From an uncultured Blautia sp. (GTDB lineage Bacteria; Bacillota; Clostridia; Lachnospirales; Lachnospiraceae), in assembly GCA_934378195.1 (NCBI GenBank), contig CAKRPO010000008.1:5018-69017 (forward strand): 64,000 bases of DNA, in the 5' to 3' direction. Under the pieces are notes generated by a model. That model made no database searches, was not told where the DNA came from, and worked only from the letters and a program-made list of their open reading frames with translations. Below are positions 36,089 through 45,733 of the stretch, piece after piece (the first letter of the stretch is position 1; each line of letters begins with the position of its first letter). The position numbers and the translations under genes were made by a program.

Positions 36089-36117
36089 TTGACAAATGGA
36101 TGCCTCCTATGTATAAT
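36089..36117 (+). promoter_or_regulatory. Consensus promoter of yceD-rpmF
   Basis: TTGACA at 36089-36094 and TATAAT at 36112-36117 with a 17-base spacer: perfect match at both boxes. Confidence 0.92.
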
Positions 36118-36143
36118 TGATAAAGTGTGAATAGGAGAGAACT

Positions 36144-36671
36144 ATGCAGATTCATTTATCAGATATTACAGACAGTGAAGGAAAAATCATACAGCTTAGT
36201 TCTGAACTGGAATTAGATAAGATTTCATTTCAGATGGGAGAGTTTCCGGTATTGGATAAGACTCCGGTAGAGCTTCGAATTGCTAATACAGGTAATAAAG
36301 TTCTTGAGCTGACAGGAAGTGGCAGCGTGACTGTCGGAATTCCGTGTGACCGTTGTCTGGAACAGGTATCGGTTTCGATTCCTTATGAGATCAACCGTAA
36401 GCTGGATATGAAACAGACTGATAAAGACAGACTTGAGAATCTGGATGAGAATGACTATCTCACTGGTATGGACCTGGATGTGGACCGGTTGGTCTATCTT
36501 GAGGTACTGATGAGCTGGCCTTTGAAAGTTCTTTGTAAAGAAGAGTGCAAAGGAATATGCAGCCGGTGTGGGAAGAACCTGAACGAGGGTCCCTGCGGAT
36601 GTGCAGAGGAGCCGAAGGATCCCCGTATGGCAGCCATCAGTGATATATTTAGTAAATTTAAGGAGGTGTAA
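36144..36671 (+). CDS. yceD: YceD (DUF177) family ribosome-assembly protein
   Basis: 175 residues. CDRCLEQVSV in the middle and CKGICSRCGKNLNEGPCGC near the C-terminus provide the Cys pairs of the DUF177 family, linked to 23S rRNA accumulation in other bacteria. The gene is immediately followed, three bases later, by rpmF, the near-universal arrangement of this family. Confidence 0.9.
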   Translation: MQIHLSDITDSEGKIIQLSSELELDKISFQMGEFPVLDKTPVELRIANTGNKVLELTGSGSVTVGIPCDRCLEQVSVSIPYEINRKLDMKQTDKDRLENLDENDYLTGMDLDVDRLVYLEVLMSWPLKVLCKEECKGICSRCGKNLNEGPCGCAEEPKDPRMAAISDIFSKFKEV

Positions 36672-36674
36672 CCT

Positions 36675-36857
36675 ATGTCCATATGTCCAAAGAACAAATC
36701 ATCTAAAGCTAGACGTGATAAAAGACGTGCAAACTGGAAAATGAGCGCTCCGAATCTGGTAAAATGCAGCAAATGCGGTGCCCTGATGATGCCTCACAGA
36801 GTTTGTAAAGAATGCGGAAGCTACAACAAGAAAGAAATCGTGAAAGTTGAAGACTAA
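36675..36857 (+). CDS. rpmF: 50S ribosomal protein L32
   Basis: 60-residue basic ribosomal protein. SKARRDKRRANWKM is the conserved N-terminal stretch and CSKCGALMMPHRVCKECG gives the zinc-binding CxxC...CxxC form. Cotranscribed with yceD. The start lies after AGGAGGTG, which overlaps the yceD stop. Confidence 0.97.
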   Translation: MSICPKNKSSKARRDKRRANWKMSAPNLVKCSKCGALMMPHRVCKECGSYNKKEIVKVED

Positions 36858-36871
36858 TCACAACGTATGAG

Positions 36872-36905
36872 AAACAGAATCCTGTATTGGGGTTCTGTTT
36901 TTTTA
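36872..36905 (+). terminator. Intrinsic terminator after rpmF
   Basis: AAACAGAATCC (36872-36882) pairs with GGGGTTCTGTTT (36889-36900) and the T-run continues to 36904. Confidence 0.9.
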
Positions 36906-36906
36906 T

Positions 36907-36955
36907 GCAATAGGAAATTACTCCGTAATGTTCCTATTACATAAAAACGCTCCGC
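36907..36955. repeat. Dispersed 49-bp palindromic element, copy 1
   Basis: The element holds AATAGGAA (36909-36916) and TTCCTATT (36931-36938) around TTACTCCGTAA-like bases, then ACATAAAAACGCTCCGC. The reverse complement of 50522-50570 matches it at 47 of 49 positions. It sits right after the rpmF terminator and before the MATE promoter. Resembles a small non-coding intergenic repeat (MITE or REP-like). Confidence 0.8.
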
Positions 36956-36975
36956 GAGGATGCGACTACTGTCCA

Positions 36976-37004
36976 TTGCTTTTCAAACATTCGTCTGTTA
37001 TACT
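36976..37004 (+). promoter_or_regulatory. Promoter of the MATE exporter gene
   Basis: TTGCTT at 36976-36981 and TATACT at 36999-37004, 17-base spacer. Confidence 0.65.
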
Positions 37005-37049
37005 TGTACAGATGAGGTTTTACGATTATGTATATTATGGAGGAAAATT

Positions 37050-38390
37050 ATGGAACAAAAGAATCAGATCACAGAAGGGATGATCTGGAAGCAGCTTTTG
37101 ATTTTCTTTTTTCCAATTGTAATTGGAACATTTTTTCAGCAGGTATATAATACGGCCGACAGTATCGTTGTCGGTCGTTTTGTAGGTAAAGAAGCTCTGG
37201 CAGCTGTCGGCGGCTCAGTAAACCAGATCGTGAATCTGGTCGTAGAGGTTTTTGTTGGTCTGACATCTGGTGCATCCGTGATCGTAGCACAGTTCTATGG
37301 CGCAAAAGATAAAAAGAATTTAAATAAAACATTACATACTTCCTATGCATTCGGTATCGTAACCGGATTTATAGTGGCTGTGATCGGACTTCTTGCCACA
37401 AATACCGTTCTTGAAATTATGAAGACTCCGCAGGAACTGATGGCTGATTCCAGACTTTATCTTCATATTTATTTTTGCGGAATGATCTTTAATATTATAT
37501 ATAACATGGGAGCATCAATTCTTCGTGCTGTGGGAGATTCCAGGAGACCTTTGTATGTTCTGATGGTTACGTGTGGTCTGAATATTGTCCTTGATATTCT
37601 GCTTGTAGTATTTTTTCAGCTGGGAGTTATGGGTGTAGCGATTGCTACTGTAAGCTGTCAGGGAATCAGTTCTTTTCTGGTTACGGCAATGTTGATGAAA
37701 GAACATCCTTTATTCCAGTTAAAGATCAGAGAGATACGCTTTTACAAAGTTTCTCTTAATGCAGTTCTTCGAATTGGTATTCCGGCGGCATTGGAAGCAA
37801 CTATGTATACGATTGCAAACCTGATTATTCAGGTATTTGTAAACGAACTTGGGACTGACACCGTTGCGGCCTGGGGAACCTTTGCAAAGATTGATGCTGT
37901 CTATTGGATGGTCGTAAATGCTTTTGGTATTTCAATTACAACATTTGTCGGACAGAACTATGGCGCAGGTAAAGTAAAGAGAATGAGAAAAAGTGTAGGC
38001 GTCTGTCTGACAATGGCATATGTTGGTGCAATCCTTGTGAGTGCAACGCTTTATATCCTGGCAGAACCGTTGTACAGACTTTTTACAACGGATGCAAATG
38101 TTGTAAAGATTGGTGCAGATATGATGCATTTCCTGCTTCCGTCATACTTTATGTATGTCGTGATCGGAATACTATCCGGAGCTTTGAGAGGCGCAGGAAG
38201 AGTATTAGTGCCGATGATTCTGACATGCGGCGGTGTCTGCCTGATTCGAATCGTCTGGATGTTTGGTGTATTCCCATTGCATTCAAATATTGAGACGATC
38301 ATGCTGAGTTATCCGGTATCGTGGGGAATCACAGCAGTTTTATTTATTATATATTATTTCAAAAAATTTCCGAAAGCTATTCAGAATTAA
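37050..38390 (+). CDS. MATE-family efflux transporter
   Basis: 446 residues with about twelve membrane helices in two homologous halves. VGRFVGKEALAAVGGSVNQIVNL, ASVIVAQFYGAKD and the second-half counterpart TFVGQNYGAGKVKRMRKS are MATE (multidrug and toxic compound extrusion) marks. Start chosen at 37050, six bases after GGAGG; an open frame begins at 36960 but overlaps the promoter. Exports an unknown substrate with Na+ or H+ antiport. Stands alone as a transcription unit, possibly continuing into the ABC-F gene. Confidence 0.92.
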   Translation: MEQKNQITEGMIWKQLLIFFFPIVIGTFFQQVYNTADSIVVGRFVGKEALAAVGGSVNQIVNLVVEVFVGLTSGASVIVAQFYGAKDKKNLNKTLHTSYAFGIVTGFIVAVIGLLATNTVLEIMKTPQELMADSRLYLHIYFCGMIFNIIYNMGASILRAVGDSRRPLYVLMVTCGLNIVLDILLVVFFQLGVMGVAIATVSCQGISSFLVTAMLMKEHPLFQLKIREIRFYKVSLNAVLRIGIPAALEATMYTIANLIIQVFVNELGTDTVAAWGTFAKIDAVYWMVVNAFGISITTFVGQNYGAGKVKRMRKSVGVCLTMAYVGAILVSATLYILAEPLYRLFTTDANVVKIGADMMHFLLPSYFMYVVIGILSGALRGAGRVLVPMILTCGGVCLIRIVWMFGVFPLHSNIETIMLSYPVSWGITAVLFIIYYFKKFPKAIQN

Positions 38391-38435
38391 TATTTAAGAT
38401 GGCGGTAAACAGATTTTACAGTAAGGAGTATATAG

Positions 38436-40280
38436 ATGAACGTATTAAATCTGGAACATATCAGTAAGACTTATGGTGAAAAGGTAATTTTTGATGATGT
38501 CTCCTGTGGCATTCATCAGGGAGATAAAATTGGTATCATTGGTATCAATGGAACAGGAAAAACTACTTTTTTACGGATACTGGCAGGACTCGAGGAAGCC
38601 GATGAAGGACAGGTCGTAACACAGAATGGCCTTCGTATTACCTATCTTCCGCAGCACCCGGAATTTCCGGAAGGAGCCACTATTCTTTCTTATGTAACAC
38701 AGGGTCAGAACGAACAGAGCTGGAATCCCGAGACAGAAGCACATATGGTGCTTAACAGACTTGGAATTGAAAATCACGAAGAAGCAATTGCACATCTTTC
38801 TGGTGGTCAGAAAAAACGTGTGGCACTTGCTGCGGTACTTGTCAATCCAACCGATGTGCTGATCCTGGACGAACCGACAAACCATCTGGATAATGAGATG
38901 GCTTCCTGGCTCGAAGATTATCTGAACCGTTTTAAAGGTGTTGTGATTATGGTAACACACGACCGTTACTTCCTGGATCGTGTCACGAATAAGATTCTGG
39001 AGATCAGCCATGGCAAGATTTATACCTATGAAGCTAAATATTCAGATTTCCTTGAGATGAAGGCGCAGCGCGAAGAGATGGAAATGGCATCGGAGCGCAA
39101 GAAACAGAGTATTCTACGTATGGAGATTGAATGGGCAAAAAGAGGCTGCCGTGCAAGAAGCACCAAACAGCGAGCTCGTCTGGACCGACTGGAAGCTATG
39201 AAGAATTCCGCAGCTCCTGTACGTGATAAAAATGTAGAAATTGATTCTGTAGAAACCCGCATGGGAAAGAAAACAATTGAATTGCACCATATTTCCAAAC
39301 ATTTTGGTGATCGGGTATGTATCCGTGACTTCGATTATATTGTCCTGAAGAATCAGCGTCTGGGAATCATTGGCCCGAATGGCTGCGGTAAATCTACATT
39401 ACTCAAGATCATTGCCGGAATCCTGGAGCCGGACAGCGGTAGTGTGGAAATTGGAGATACCATTAAGATTGGGTATTTTGCTCAGGAAATTGAAGACATG
39501 AACTCCAGTCAGAGAGTGATCGACTATATTAAAGATGTAGCAGAGTTTATCCCGACCAAAGAAGGACTGATCAGTGCTTCTAAGCTCTTGGAGCAGTTCC
39601 TGTTTGATTCATCCATGCAGTATGCACCGATTGAGAAATTATCCGGTGGCGAGAAGAAACGTCTGTACCTTCTGAAGGTACTTGCAGCTGCGCCGAATGT
39701 TCTTCTTCTGGATGAGATTACCAATGATATTGATATCCCAACCCTGACGATCCTGGAAGACTATCTGGATTCTTTTGCAGGGATCGTGATCGCGGTATCT
39801 CATGACCGCTATTTTCTGGATAATCTGGCTGATCGTATCTTTGAATTTGACAGAGAAGGAAATCTGACACAGTATGAAGGCGGCTATACGGATTATCTTG
39901 AAGCAAAAAGACGCAAGGAAGGTACTGCAGCAGAAGAAATTGTATCTGTAAAGAATTTTTCAACTGGCAAAGGGACAACTGAAGAATCTCAGGAAGAAAA
40001 GGCTTCTGTTAAAACCTGGAAACAGAATCGACCTTCAAAACTGAAATTCAGTTATAAAGAACAGCGGGAATATGAAACAATTGATGATGATATTGCTGCA
40101 TTAGAAAGTAAGATTGAAAAACTGGATGCTGATATTATGGCAAATGCTACAAATTCCGGAAAATTAAATGAACTGACACAGGAAAAAGAAATTGCTGAAG
40201 TACAATTGGAAGAGAAAATGAACCGCTGGGTCTATCTGAATGATCTTGCAGAGCAGATTGAAGCCCAGAATAATCATTAG
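38436..40280 (+). CDS. ABC-F family ATPase, Uup/YfmR type
   Basis: 614 residues, two ATPase domains in tandem with no membrane segment. Walker A motifs GINGTGKTT and GPNGCGKST, signatures LSGGQKKR and LSGGEKKR, and the P-site linker region around 215-260 (KKQSILRMEIEWAKRGCRARS). The second Walker B reads LLLDEITNDID, with Ile where Pro is usual. A C-terminal coiled coil (about 530-610) places it in the Uup/YfmR branch. Such proteins act on the ribosome, resolving stalls, rather than in transport; a resistance role is not indicated. Confidence 0.88.
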   Translation: MNVLNLEHISKTYGEKVIFDDVSCGIHQGDKIGIIGINGTGKTTFLRILAGLEEADEGQVVTQNGLRITYLPQHPEFPEGATILSYVTQGQNEQSWNPETEAHMVLNRLGIENHEEAIAHLSGGQKKRVALAAVLVNPTDVLILDEPTNHLDNEMASWLEDYLNRFKGVVIMVTHDRYFLDRVTNKILEISHGKIYTYEAKYSDFLEMKAQREEMEMASERKKQSILRMEIEWAKRGCRARSTKQRARLDRLEAMKNSAAPVRDKNVEIDSVETRMGKKTIELHHISKHFGDRVCIRDFDYIVLKNQRLGIIGPNGCGKSTLLKIIAGILEPDSGSVEIGDTIKIGYFAQEIEDMNSSQRVIDYIKDVAEFIPTKEGLISASKLLEQFLFDSSMQYAPIEKLSGGEKKRLYLLKVLAAAPNVLLLDEITNDIDIPTLTILEDYLDSFAGIVIAVSHDRYFLDNLADRIFEFDREGNLTQYEGGYTDYLEAKRRKEGTAAEEIVSVKNFSTGKGTTEESQEEKASVKTWKQNRPSKLKFSYKEQREYETIDDDIAALESKIEKLDADIMANATNSGKLNELTQEKEIAEVQLEEKMNRWVYLNDLAEQIEAQNNH

Positions 40281-40297
40281 ATGACGGGCGAACATAC

Positions 40298-40326
40298 TTG
40301 ATTTTCTGATAATTCTTTAGTATGAT
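40298..40326 (+). promoter_or_regulatory. Promoter of plsX-rnc-smc-ftsY
   Basis: TTGATT at 40298-40303 and TATGAT at 40321-40326 with a 17-base spacer. Confidence 0.65.
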
Positions 40327-40385
40327 AAAGTTTGAAGTTTTTTGATAAAAATCTGAATTTAAAATAGATATACAGGAGGAATAAT

Positions 40386-41420
40386 ATGGCAGAATTGGTA
40401 AAAGTTGTTGTAGATGCCATGGGTGGAGATCTTGCACCGGTGGAACCTGTAAGAGCAGCGGTAGATGCAGTAAAAGAAAGGGAAGACATTCTGGTCATTC
40501 TTACTGGTCAGGAAGAAGTGATTCATTCAGAATTAAAAAAATATCAGGATTATCCGACAGACAGGATTCAGGTGGTAAATGCAACAGAAGTGATCGAAAC
40601 TGCAGAACCTCCTGTTTTTGCGATTCGTAAGAAAAAGGATTCTTCCATCGTTGTTGGACTTAAGATGGTAAAAGAACAGAAGGCAGATGCTTTTGTTTCG
40701 TCCGGAAGTACCGGAGCAGTCCTTGTCGGAGGACAGGTCCTTGTCGGCAGAAGCAAAGGTGTGGAACGTCCGCCTCTTGCTCCGCTGATTCCAACAGCAA
40801 AGGGAGTTTCTCTTCTGATCGACTGCGGAGCAAATGTAGATGCCAGACCATCACACCTGGTACAGTTTGCAAAAATGGGATCTATCTATATGGAACATGT
40901 AGTTGGTATCAAGAATCCGCGTGTTGCTATTGTAAATAACGGAGCTGAAGAAGAAAAAGGAAACGCACTGGTCAAAGAAACATTTCCACTGCTTAAAGAA
41001 GTAGAAGGTATCAATTTCATCGGAAGTATTGAAGCAAGAGATATCCCGGCGGGTTATGCAGATGTCATTGTCTGCGAAGCCTTTGTCGGAAATGTTATTC
41101 TTAAACTTTATGAAGGTGTCAGTTCCGAACTGATTCATAAGATTAAAGATGGTATGATGAGTACTTTAAAGAGCAAAATAGGTGCTCTTCTTGTTAAACC
41201 GGCATTGAAACAGACACTTAAGAGCTTTGATGCTACAGAATACGGCGGTGCACCGCTTCTGGGCCTGAAAGGACTGGTCGTTAAAACACATGGAAGTGCC
41301 AAAGCAGTTGAGATCAAACATGCGATTTTCCAGTGTGTACAGTTTAAACAGCAGAAGATCAACGAAAAAATAGCAGAACGTATCCAGCCAGTGCAGTTTC
41401 CTGTGCAGGGTAAGGAATAA
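40386..41420 (+). CDS. plsX: Phosphate acyltransferase PlsX
   Basis: Makes acyl phosphate from acyl-ACP for phospholipid synthesis. 344 residues, starting KVVVDAMGGDLAPVEPVRAA, with FVSSGSTGAVLVGGQ and ALLGLKGLVVKTHGSA-like (PLLGLKGLVVKTHGSAKAV) segments. It is followed 20 bases later by rnc; the acpP gene that often lies between plsX and rnc is absent here. Confidence 0.95.
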   Translation: MAELVKVVVDAMGGDLAPVEPVRAAVDAVKEREDILVILTGQEEVIHSELKKYQDYPTDRIQVVNATEVIETAEPPVFAIRKKKDSSIVVGLKMVKEQKADAFVSSGSTGAVLVGGQVLVGRSKGVERPPLAPLIPTAKGVSLLIDCGANVDARPSHLVQFAKMGSIYMEHVVGIKNPRVAIVNNGAEEEKGNALVKETFPLLKEVEGINFIGSIEARDIPAGYADVIVCEAFVGNVILKLYEGVSSELIHKIKDGMMSTLKSKIGALLVKPALKQTLKSFDATEYGGAPLLGLKGLVVKTHGSAKAVEIKHAIFQCVQFKQQKINEKIAERIQPVQFPVQGKE

Positions 41421-41440
41421 CAGAAAAGAAGGCAGATATC

Positions 41441-42112
41441 ATGGAACAATTAGAACAGATTATCGGATATACATTTCAAAACAAAAAACTGTTAAAACAG
41501 GCGTTGACACACAGCTCCTATGCTAATGAGAAGAAACTGGGCAAATTAGGATGTAATGAACGTCTGGAATTTCTCGGCGATGCAGTCCTTGAACTGATCA
41601 GTAGTGATTTCCTTTATGCCAGATTTCCACAGATTCCGGAAGGAGAACTTACCAAGAAGCGTGCCAGTCTGGTATGCGAACCAAGTCTTGCATACTGCGC
41701 AAGACAGTTCGGACTTCCGCAGTATCTTCTTCTTGGAAAAGGAGAGAACATGACTGGCGGACGCAATCGAGATTCAATCGTTTCTGACGCAACAGAAGCA
41801 CTTCTTGGAGCAATTTATCTGGATGGCGGTTTTGAACATGCCAAAGATTTTGTCCTTAGATTTATCTTAAATGATATTGAACGAAAACAGCTTTTTTATG
41901 ACAGTAAGACAATCCTGCAGGAAATGGTACAGGAAAAAGGTATCCAGCCGGTTGAATATATTCTGACCGGAGAGAGCGGCCCAGATCATGACAAACAGTT
42001 TACAGTAAGTGTACAGGTCAATGGTCAGATTGTCGGAAGTGGCAGCGGACACACTAAAAAGGCGGCAGAGCAGGCAGCTGCATATCAGGCAATTCAGGAA
42101 AAGAAATTCTGA
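41441..42112 (+). CDS. rnc: Ribonuclease III
   Basis: Double-strand-specific endoribonuclease for rRNA and mRNA processing. 223 residues: the catalytic domain carries ERLEFLGDAVLELISS and VSDATEALLGAIYLDGG with the metal-binding acidic residues, and the C-terminal part (about 152-220) is a dsRNA-binding domain with GSGSGHTKKAAEQAAA. In the plsX-rnc-smc-ftsY string conserved in Firmicutes. Confidence 0.96.
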   Translation: MEQLEQIIGYTFQNKKLLKQALTHSSYANEKKLGKLGCNERLEFLGDAVLELISSDFLYARFPQIPEGELTKKRASLVCEPSLAYCARQFGLPQYLLLGKGENMTGGRNRDSIVSDATEALLGAIYLDGGFEHAKDFVLRFILNDIERKQLFYDSKTILQEMVQEKGIQPVEYILTGESGPDHDKQFTVSVQVNGQIVGSGSGHTKKAAEQAAAYQAIQEKKF

Positions 42113-42157
42113 TTTTATGCGTGATACATCAGGAAAAGAAAAACTGGCAGGTGAACT

Positions 42158-45100
42158 ATGTATTTAAAGAATATTGAAGTATATGGCTTCAAGTCCTTTG
42201 CACAGAAAATCAATTTTGAATTTCATAATGGAATTACCGGTATCGTCGGGCCAAATGGAAGTGGAAAAAGCAACGTAGGTGATGCAGTTCGCTGGGTACT
42301 TGGTGAACAGAGTGCCAAGCAGCTGCGTGGTGGCAATATGCAGGACGTTATTTTTTCAGGAACTGAAAACAGAAAACCCTTGAGTTTTGCTTCGGTGTCC
42401 ATCACACTGGACAACAGCGATCACAAACTTCCGGTTGATTATAACGAAGTAACTGTCACACGACGACTGTATCGCTCGGGTGAGAGTGAATATATGATCA
42501 ATGGCAGTGGATGCCGCCTGAAAGATATCCAGGAAATGTTTTATGATACCGGTATCGGTAAAGAAGGCTATTCTATTATCGGACAGGGACAGATTGACAA
42601 GATCTTAAGTGGTAAACCAGAAGAAAGACGTGAGCTTTTTGATGAGGCGGCTGGAATCGTCAAATTTAAGCGTAGAAAAGCTACTACATTGAAAAAACTT
42701 GAAGAAGAGCGCCAGAATCTGGTTCGTGTAACAGATATTTTAAGCGAGTTGACAAAACAGCTTGGCCCATTAGAGCGCCAGTCCGAGACCGCACGTATTT
42801 ATCTGTCAAAAAGGGAAGAACTGAAAGAACTCGATGTAAATCTTTTTCTTCTGGAAAATCAGCGAAATGGGGAACTTCTGAAAGAACTGGAAGAAAAAAT
42901 CGACCGGGCACAAAACGAGTTGAATGAAACGCAGGAAGCCTATAATCAGACGAAAGTCGAGTATGACCGTCTGGAACAGGAACTGGAAGAATTGAGTGCC
43001 AAACTGGATACACTGAAAGAAGAACAGCAGCAGAATGCACTTCTGAAACAGCAGTATGAAGGACAGGTGCAGGTTCTGGAAGAGCAGATTTCATCTGGAA
43101 GGCAGAACAGTGAACATTATCAGAATCGACTGACTGCTTTGAAAGAAGATCTGGAACGCAGAACCCAGGAGAAGGACAAATTATCCGAAGATAAACTGGA
43201 ATTGCAGGATCGCCTGAAAGAAATTCGCAGCAAACTTACAAAGGAAACAGAATCTCTGGAAAATATCGTCTCCAATGTAGAAGAATGTACACAGGCAGTT
43301 GAGGACGGCAAAAATGAGATCATTGAGATTCTTAACAGCCGGGCAACAACAAAAGGTAAAGTGCAGCGTTTTGATGCCATGCTGGAACAGTTGAATATCC
43401 GCAAGGCAGAAATCAGTCAGAGAATCCTTCGCCTCAAAAGTGAAGAAGAAGTATTGGAAAGGGAACGTTCTAATGCACAGAAACAGTATGATGCGGTAAC
43501 GGCATTGATCAGTTCCACAAATGAAGAATGTATTCGCCTGGATGGTGAAGTCCAGAAATTGCAGGATGAACTTAAAAAACAGAATTCCCAGATGGAAATT
43601 GGACAGACCACTTATCATCGAGAGGCATCCCGTCTGGAATCTCTGAAAAATATTACCGAACGCTACGATGGTTACGGGAACAGCATTCGCCGTGTCATGG
43701 AACAAAAAAGCCGGGAACCCGGTATCAAAGGTGTTGTAGCTGATATCATCCATGTACAGAAGGATTACGAAGTTGCCATCGAAACAGCACTGGGTGGAAG
43801 CATACAGAATATCGTTACAGATAACGAACAGACAGCCAAACGTATGATCGGTTTCCTGAAGAAGAATCGATTTGGACGTGCTACATTTCTTCCTCTTTCC
43901 AACATCAGTGGAAGGGGTGGGCTGAATCAAAGAGATGTGCTGAATGAGCCCGGTGTTGTAGGAACTGCTAATACGCTTGTGAAGGCTGATAAAGAATACA
44001 GTGAACTGGTCATGTATCTCCTTGGACGCGTGCTTGTCGTTGATAACATTGACCATGCAATCGCAATTGGTAAGAAATATCGCCACAGTCTTCGCATGGT
44101 TACGATCGAAGGTGAATCTTTAAGTCCTGGCGGCTCTATGACAGGTGGTGCCTTCAAGAACAACAGTAATCTTCTGGGAAGACGTCGTGAGATTGAAGAA
44201 CTTGAAAGAAGTGTTGGAATTCTCAAAAAAGAACTTGAAGAGACACAGAAATCTATCGGAGAAAATCGAAGCAAACGAAATGTACTTCGTGATACGATTG
44301 CTGATTTTCAGCAGAAACTTCGCCAGCAGTATGTAGAACAAAACACTGCCAAAATGAATCTTTCTCAGTTAAAAGAAAAGGAAAATGAGATTCAGAACAG
44401 CTATCGTCAGATTGAGCGCGAGCAGGATGAACTGCGGCATCAGGCTGGTGAAATCCGACAGGATCACAGCAATATTGCCAGAGAATTGGAAGATTCTCAG
44501 AAAGATGAAAAAGAACTAGAGACATTTATTGAGACGAAGCAGAAAGAACTGGAAGAATGGAAGGCTGAAGAGACAGAGAAGACACATGAACTGGAACAGA
44601 TTCGACTGGAAGAATCTTCTCTGGAGCAGCAGAATCACTTCCTGCAGGAAAACTTGAGCCGTTTGAATTCCGAAATTGATGCTTTTCAGGCAGAATCTCA
44701 GGAGATCACAGAAAATCTCGTTCAGAGCAGCGAAGAAATACATAAAAAAGAAGATGGCATCGTAGAACTCAGGAAGGCCGTGCAGGAATGTCTTTCAAAA
44801 GAAGAACAGTTCAACAGTAAGCGGACCCAGTGGCAGGAAGAAAAAGAAAAGCGTACCAGCAGTCACAAGGCTTTCTTCGAAAAACGTGATCATCTGTCTG
44901 AAAAGACCAACTTGCTCGACAAAGAATGTTTCCGTTTGCGCAGTCAGGCAGAAAAAATCGAAGAGCAAAGAGAATCTCAGATTTCATATATGTGGGAAGA
45001 ATACGAGATCACGCCGAATAATGCATTACAATATCGAAAAGAGGAACTGAATGACCGACAGGCAATCAAAGCCGATGTTAACCGTATCAAAGATGAGATT

Positions 45101-45718
45101 CGGAAACTTGGTTCTGTTAATGTAAATGCAATTGAAGATTATAAAGAACTTCTGGAACGGCATACCTTCCTTTCAGGACAATATAACGATATTGTCAAAG
45201 CAGAAGAAACGCTTGAGGGGATTATCCTCGAACTGGATGAAGGAATGCGCAGACAGTTTACAGAAAAATTCCGTGATATTCAGAGAGAATTTGACAAGGC
45301 CTTTAAGGAATTGTTTGGTGGAGGCAAAGGAACTCTTGAGCTTGCAGAGGAGGAAGATATCCTCGAGGCGGGTATCCGGATCATTTCCCAGCCACCAGGT
45401 AAGAAACTGCAGAACATGATGCAGCTCTCAGGTGGTGAGAAGGCGCTGACTGCGATTGCACTTCTTTTTGCGATCCAGAACCTGAAACCATCACCATTCT
45501 GTCTGCTGGATGAGATCGAGGCAGCACTGGATGATTCGAATGTCGGACGTTTTGCGTCATATTTACAGAAGTTGACGAAAAATACACAGTTTATTATAAT
45601 AACGCATAGACGTGGCACAATGAATGCCGCGGACCGCTTATACGGTATTACCATGCAGGAGAAGGGTGTTTCCACTCTTGTATCTGTTGATCTGGTAGAA
45701 AACCAATTAAGCAAATAA
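42158..45718 (+). CDS. smc: Chromosome partition protein SMC
   Basis: 1186 residues, the normal SMC layout: N-terminal ATPase half with GPNGSGKSNVGDA, long coiled coil, hinge (about 510-650, with VADIIHVQKDYEVAIETALGG and LSPGGSMTGGA), returning coiled coil, then the C-terminal half with signature LSGGEKALTAIALLFA and Walker B CLLDEIEAALDD. Condenses and helps segregate the chromosome with ScpAB. Unbroken over its whole length. Confidence 0.97.
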   Translation: MYLKNIEVYGFKSFAQKINFEFHNGITGIVGPNGSGKSNVGDAVRWVLGEQSAKQLRGGNMQDVIFSGTENRKPLSFASVSITLDNSDHKLPVDYNEVTVTRRLYRSGESEYMINGSGCRLKDIQEMFYDTGIGKEGYSIIGQGQIDKILSGKPEERRELFDEAAGIVKFKRRKATTLKKLEEERQNLVRVTDILSELTKQLGPLERQSETARIYLSKREELKELDVNLFLLENQRNGELLKELEEKIDRAQNELNETQEAYNQTKVEYDRLEQELEELSAKLDTLKEEQQQNALLKQQYEGQVQVLEEQISSGRQNSEHYQNRLTALKEDLERRTQEKDKLSEDKLELQDRLKEIRSKLTKETESLENIVSNVEECTQAVEDGKNEIIEILNSRATTKGKVQRFDAMLEQLNIRKAEISQRILRLKSEEEVLERERSNAQKQYDAVTALISSTNEECIRLDGEVQKLQDELKKQNSQMEIGQTTYHREASRLESLKNITERYDGYGNSIRRVMEQKSREPGIKGVVADIIHVQKDYEVAIETALGGSIQNIVTDNEQTAKRMIGFLKKNRFGRATFLPLSNISGRGGLNQRDVLNEPGVVGTANTLVKADKEYSELVMYLLGRVLVVDNIDHAIAIGKKYRHSLRMVTIEGESLSPGGSMTGGAFKNNSNLLGRRREIEELERSVGILKKELEETQKSIGENRSKRNVLRDTIADFQQKLRQQYVEQNTAKMNLSQLKEKENEIQNSYRQIEREQDELRHQAGEIRQDHSNIARELEDSQKDEKELETFIETKQKELEEWKAEETEKTHELEQIRLEESSLEQQNHFLQENLSRLNSEIDAFQAESQEITENLVQSSEEIHKKEDGIVELRKAVQECLSKEEQFNSKRTQWQEEKEKRTSSHKAFFEKRDHLSEKTNLLDKECFRLRSQAEKIEEQRESQISYMWEEYEITPNNALQYRKEELNDRQAIKADVNRIKDEIRKLGSVNVNAIEDYKELLERHTFLSGQYNDIVKAEETLEGIILELDEGMRRQFTEKFRDIQREFDKAFKELFGGGKGTLELAEEEDILEAGIRIISQPPGKKLQNMMQLSGGEKALTAIALLFAIQNLKPSPFCLLDEIEAALDDSNVGRFASYLQKLTKNTQFIIITHRRGTMNAADRLYGITMQEKGVSTLVSVDLVENQLSK

Positions 45719-45733
45719 CGAGGAGGACAGAGT

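Noticed and set aside
38436..40280. ABC-F antibiotic resistance factor
   Set aside because: The C-terminal coiled coil and overall pattern match housekeeping Uup/YfmR proteins; no resistance-type signature or peptide leader/attenuator is seen.
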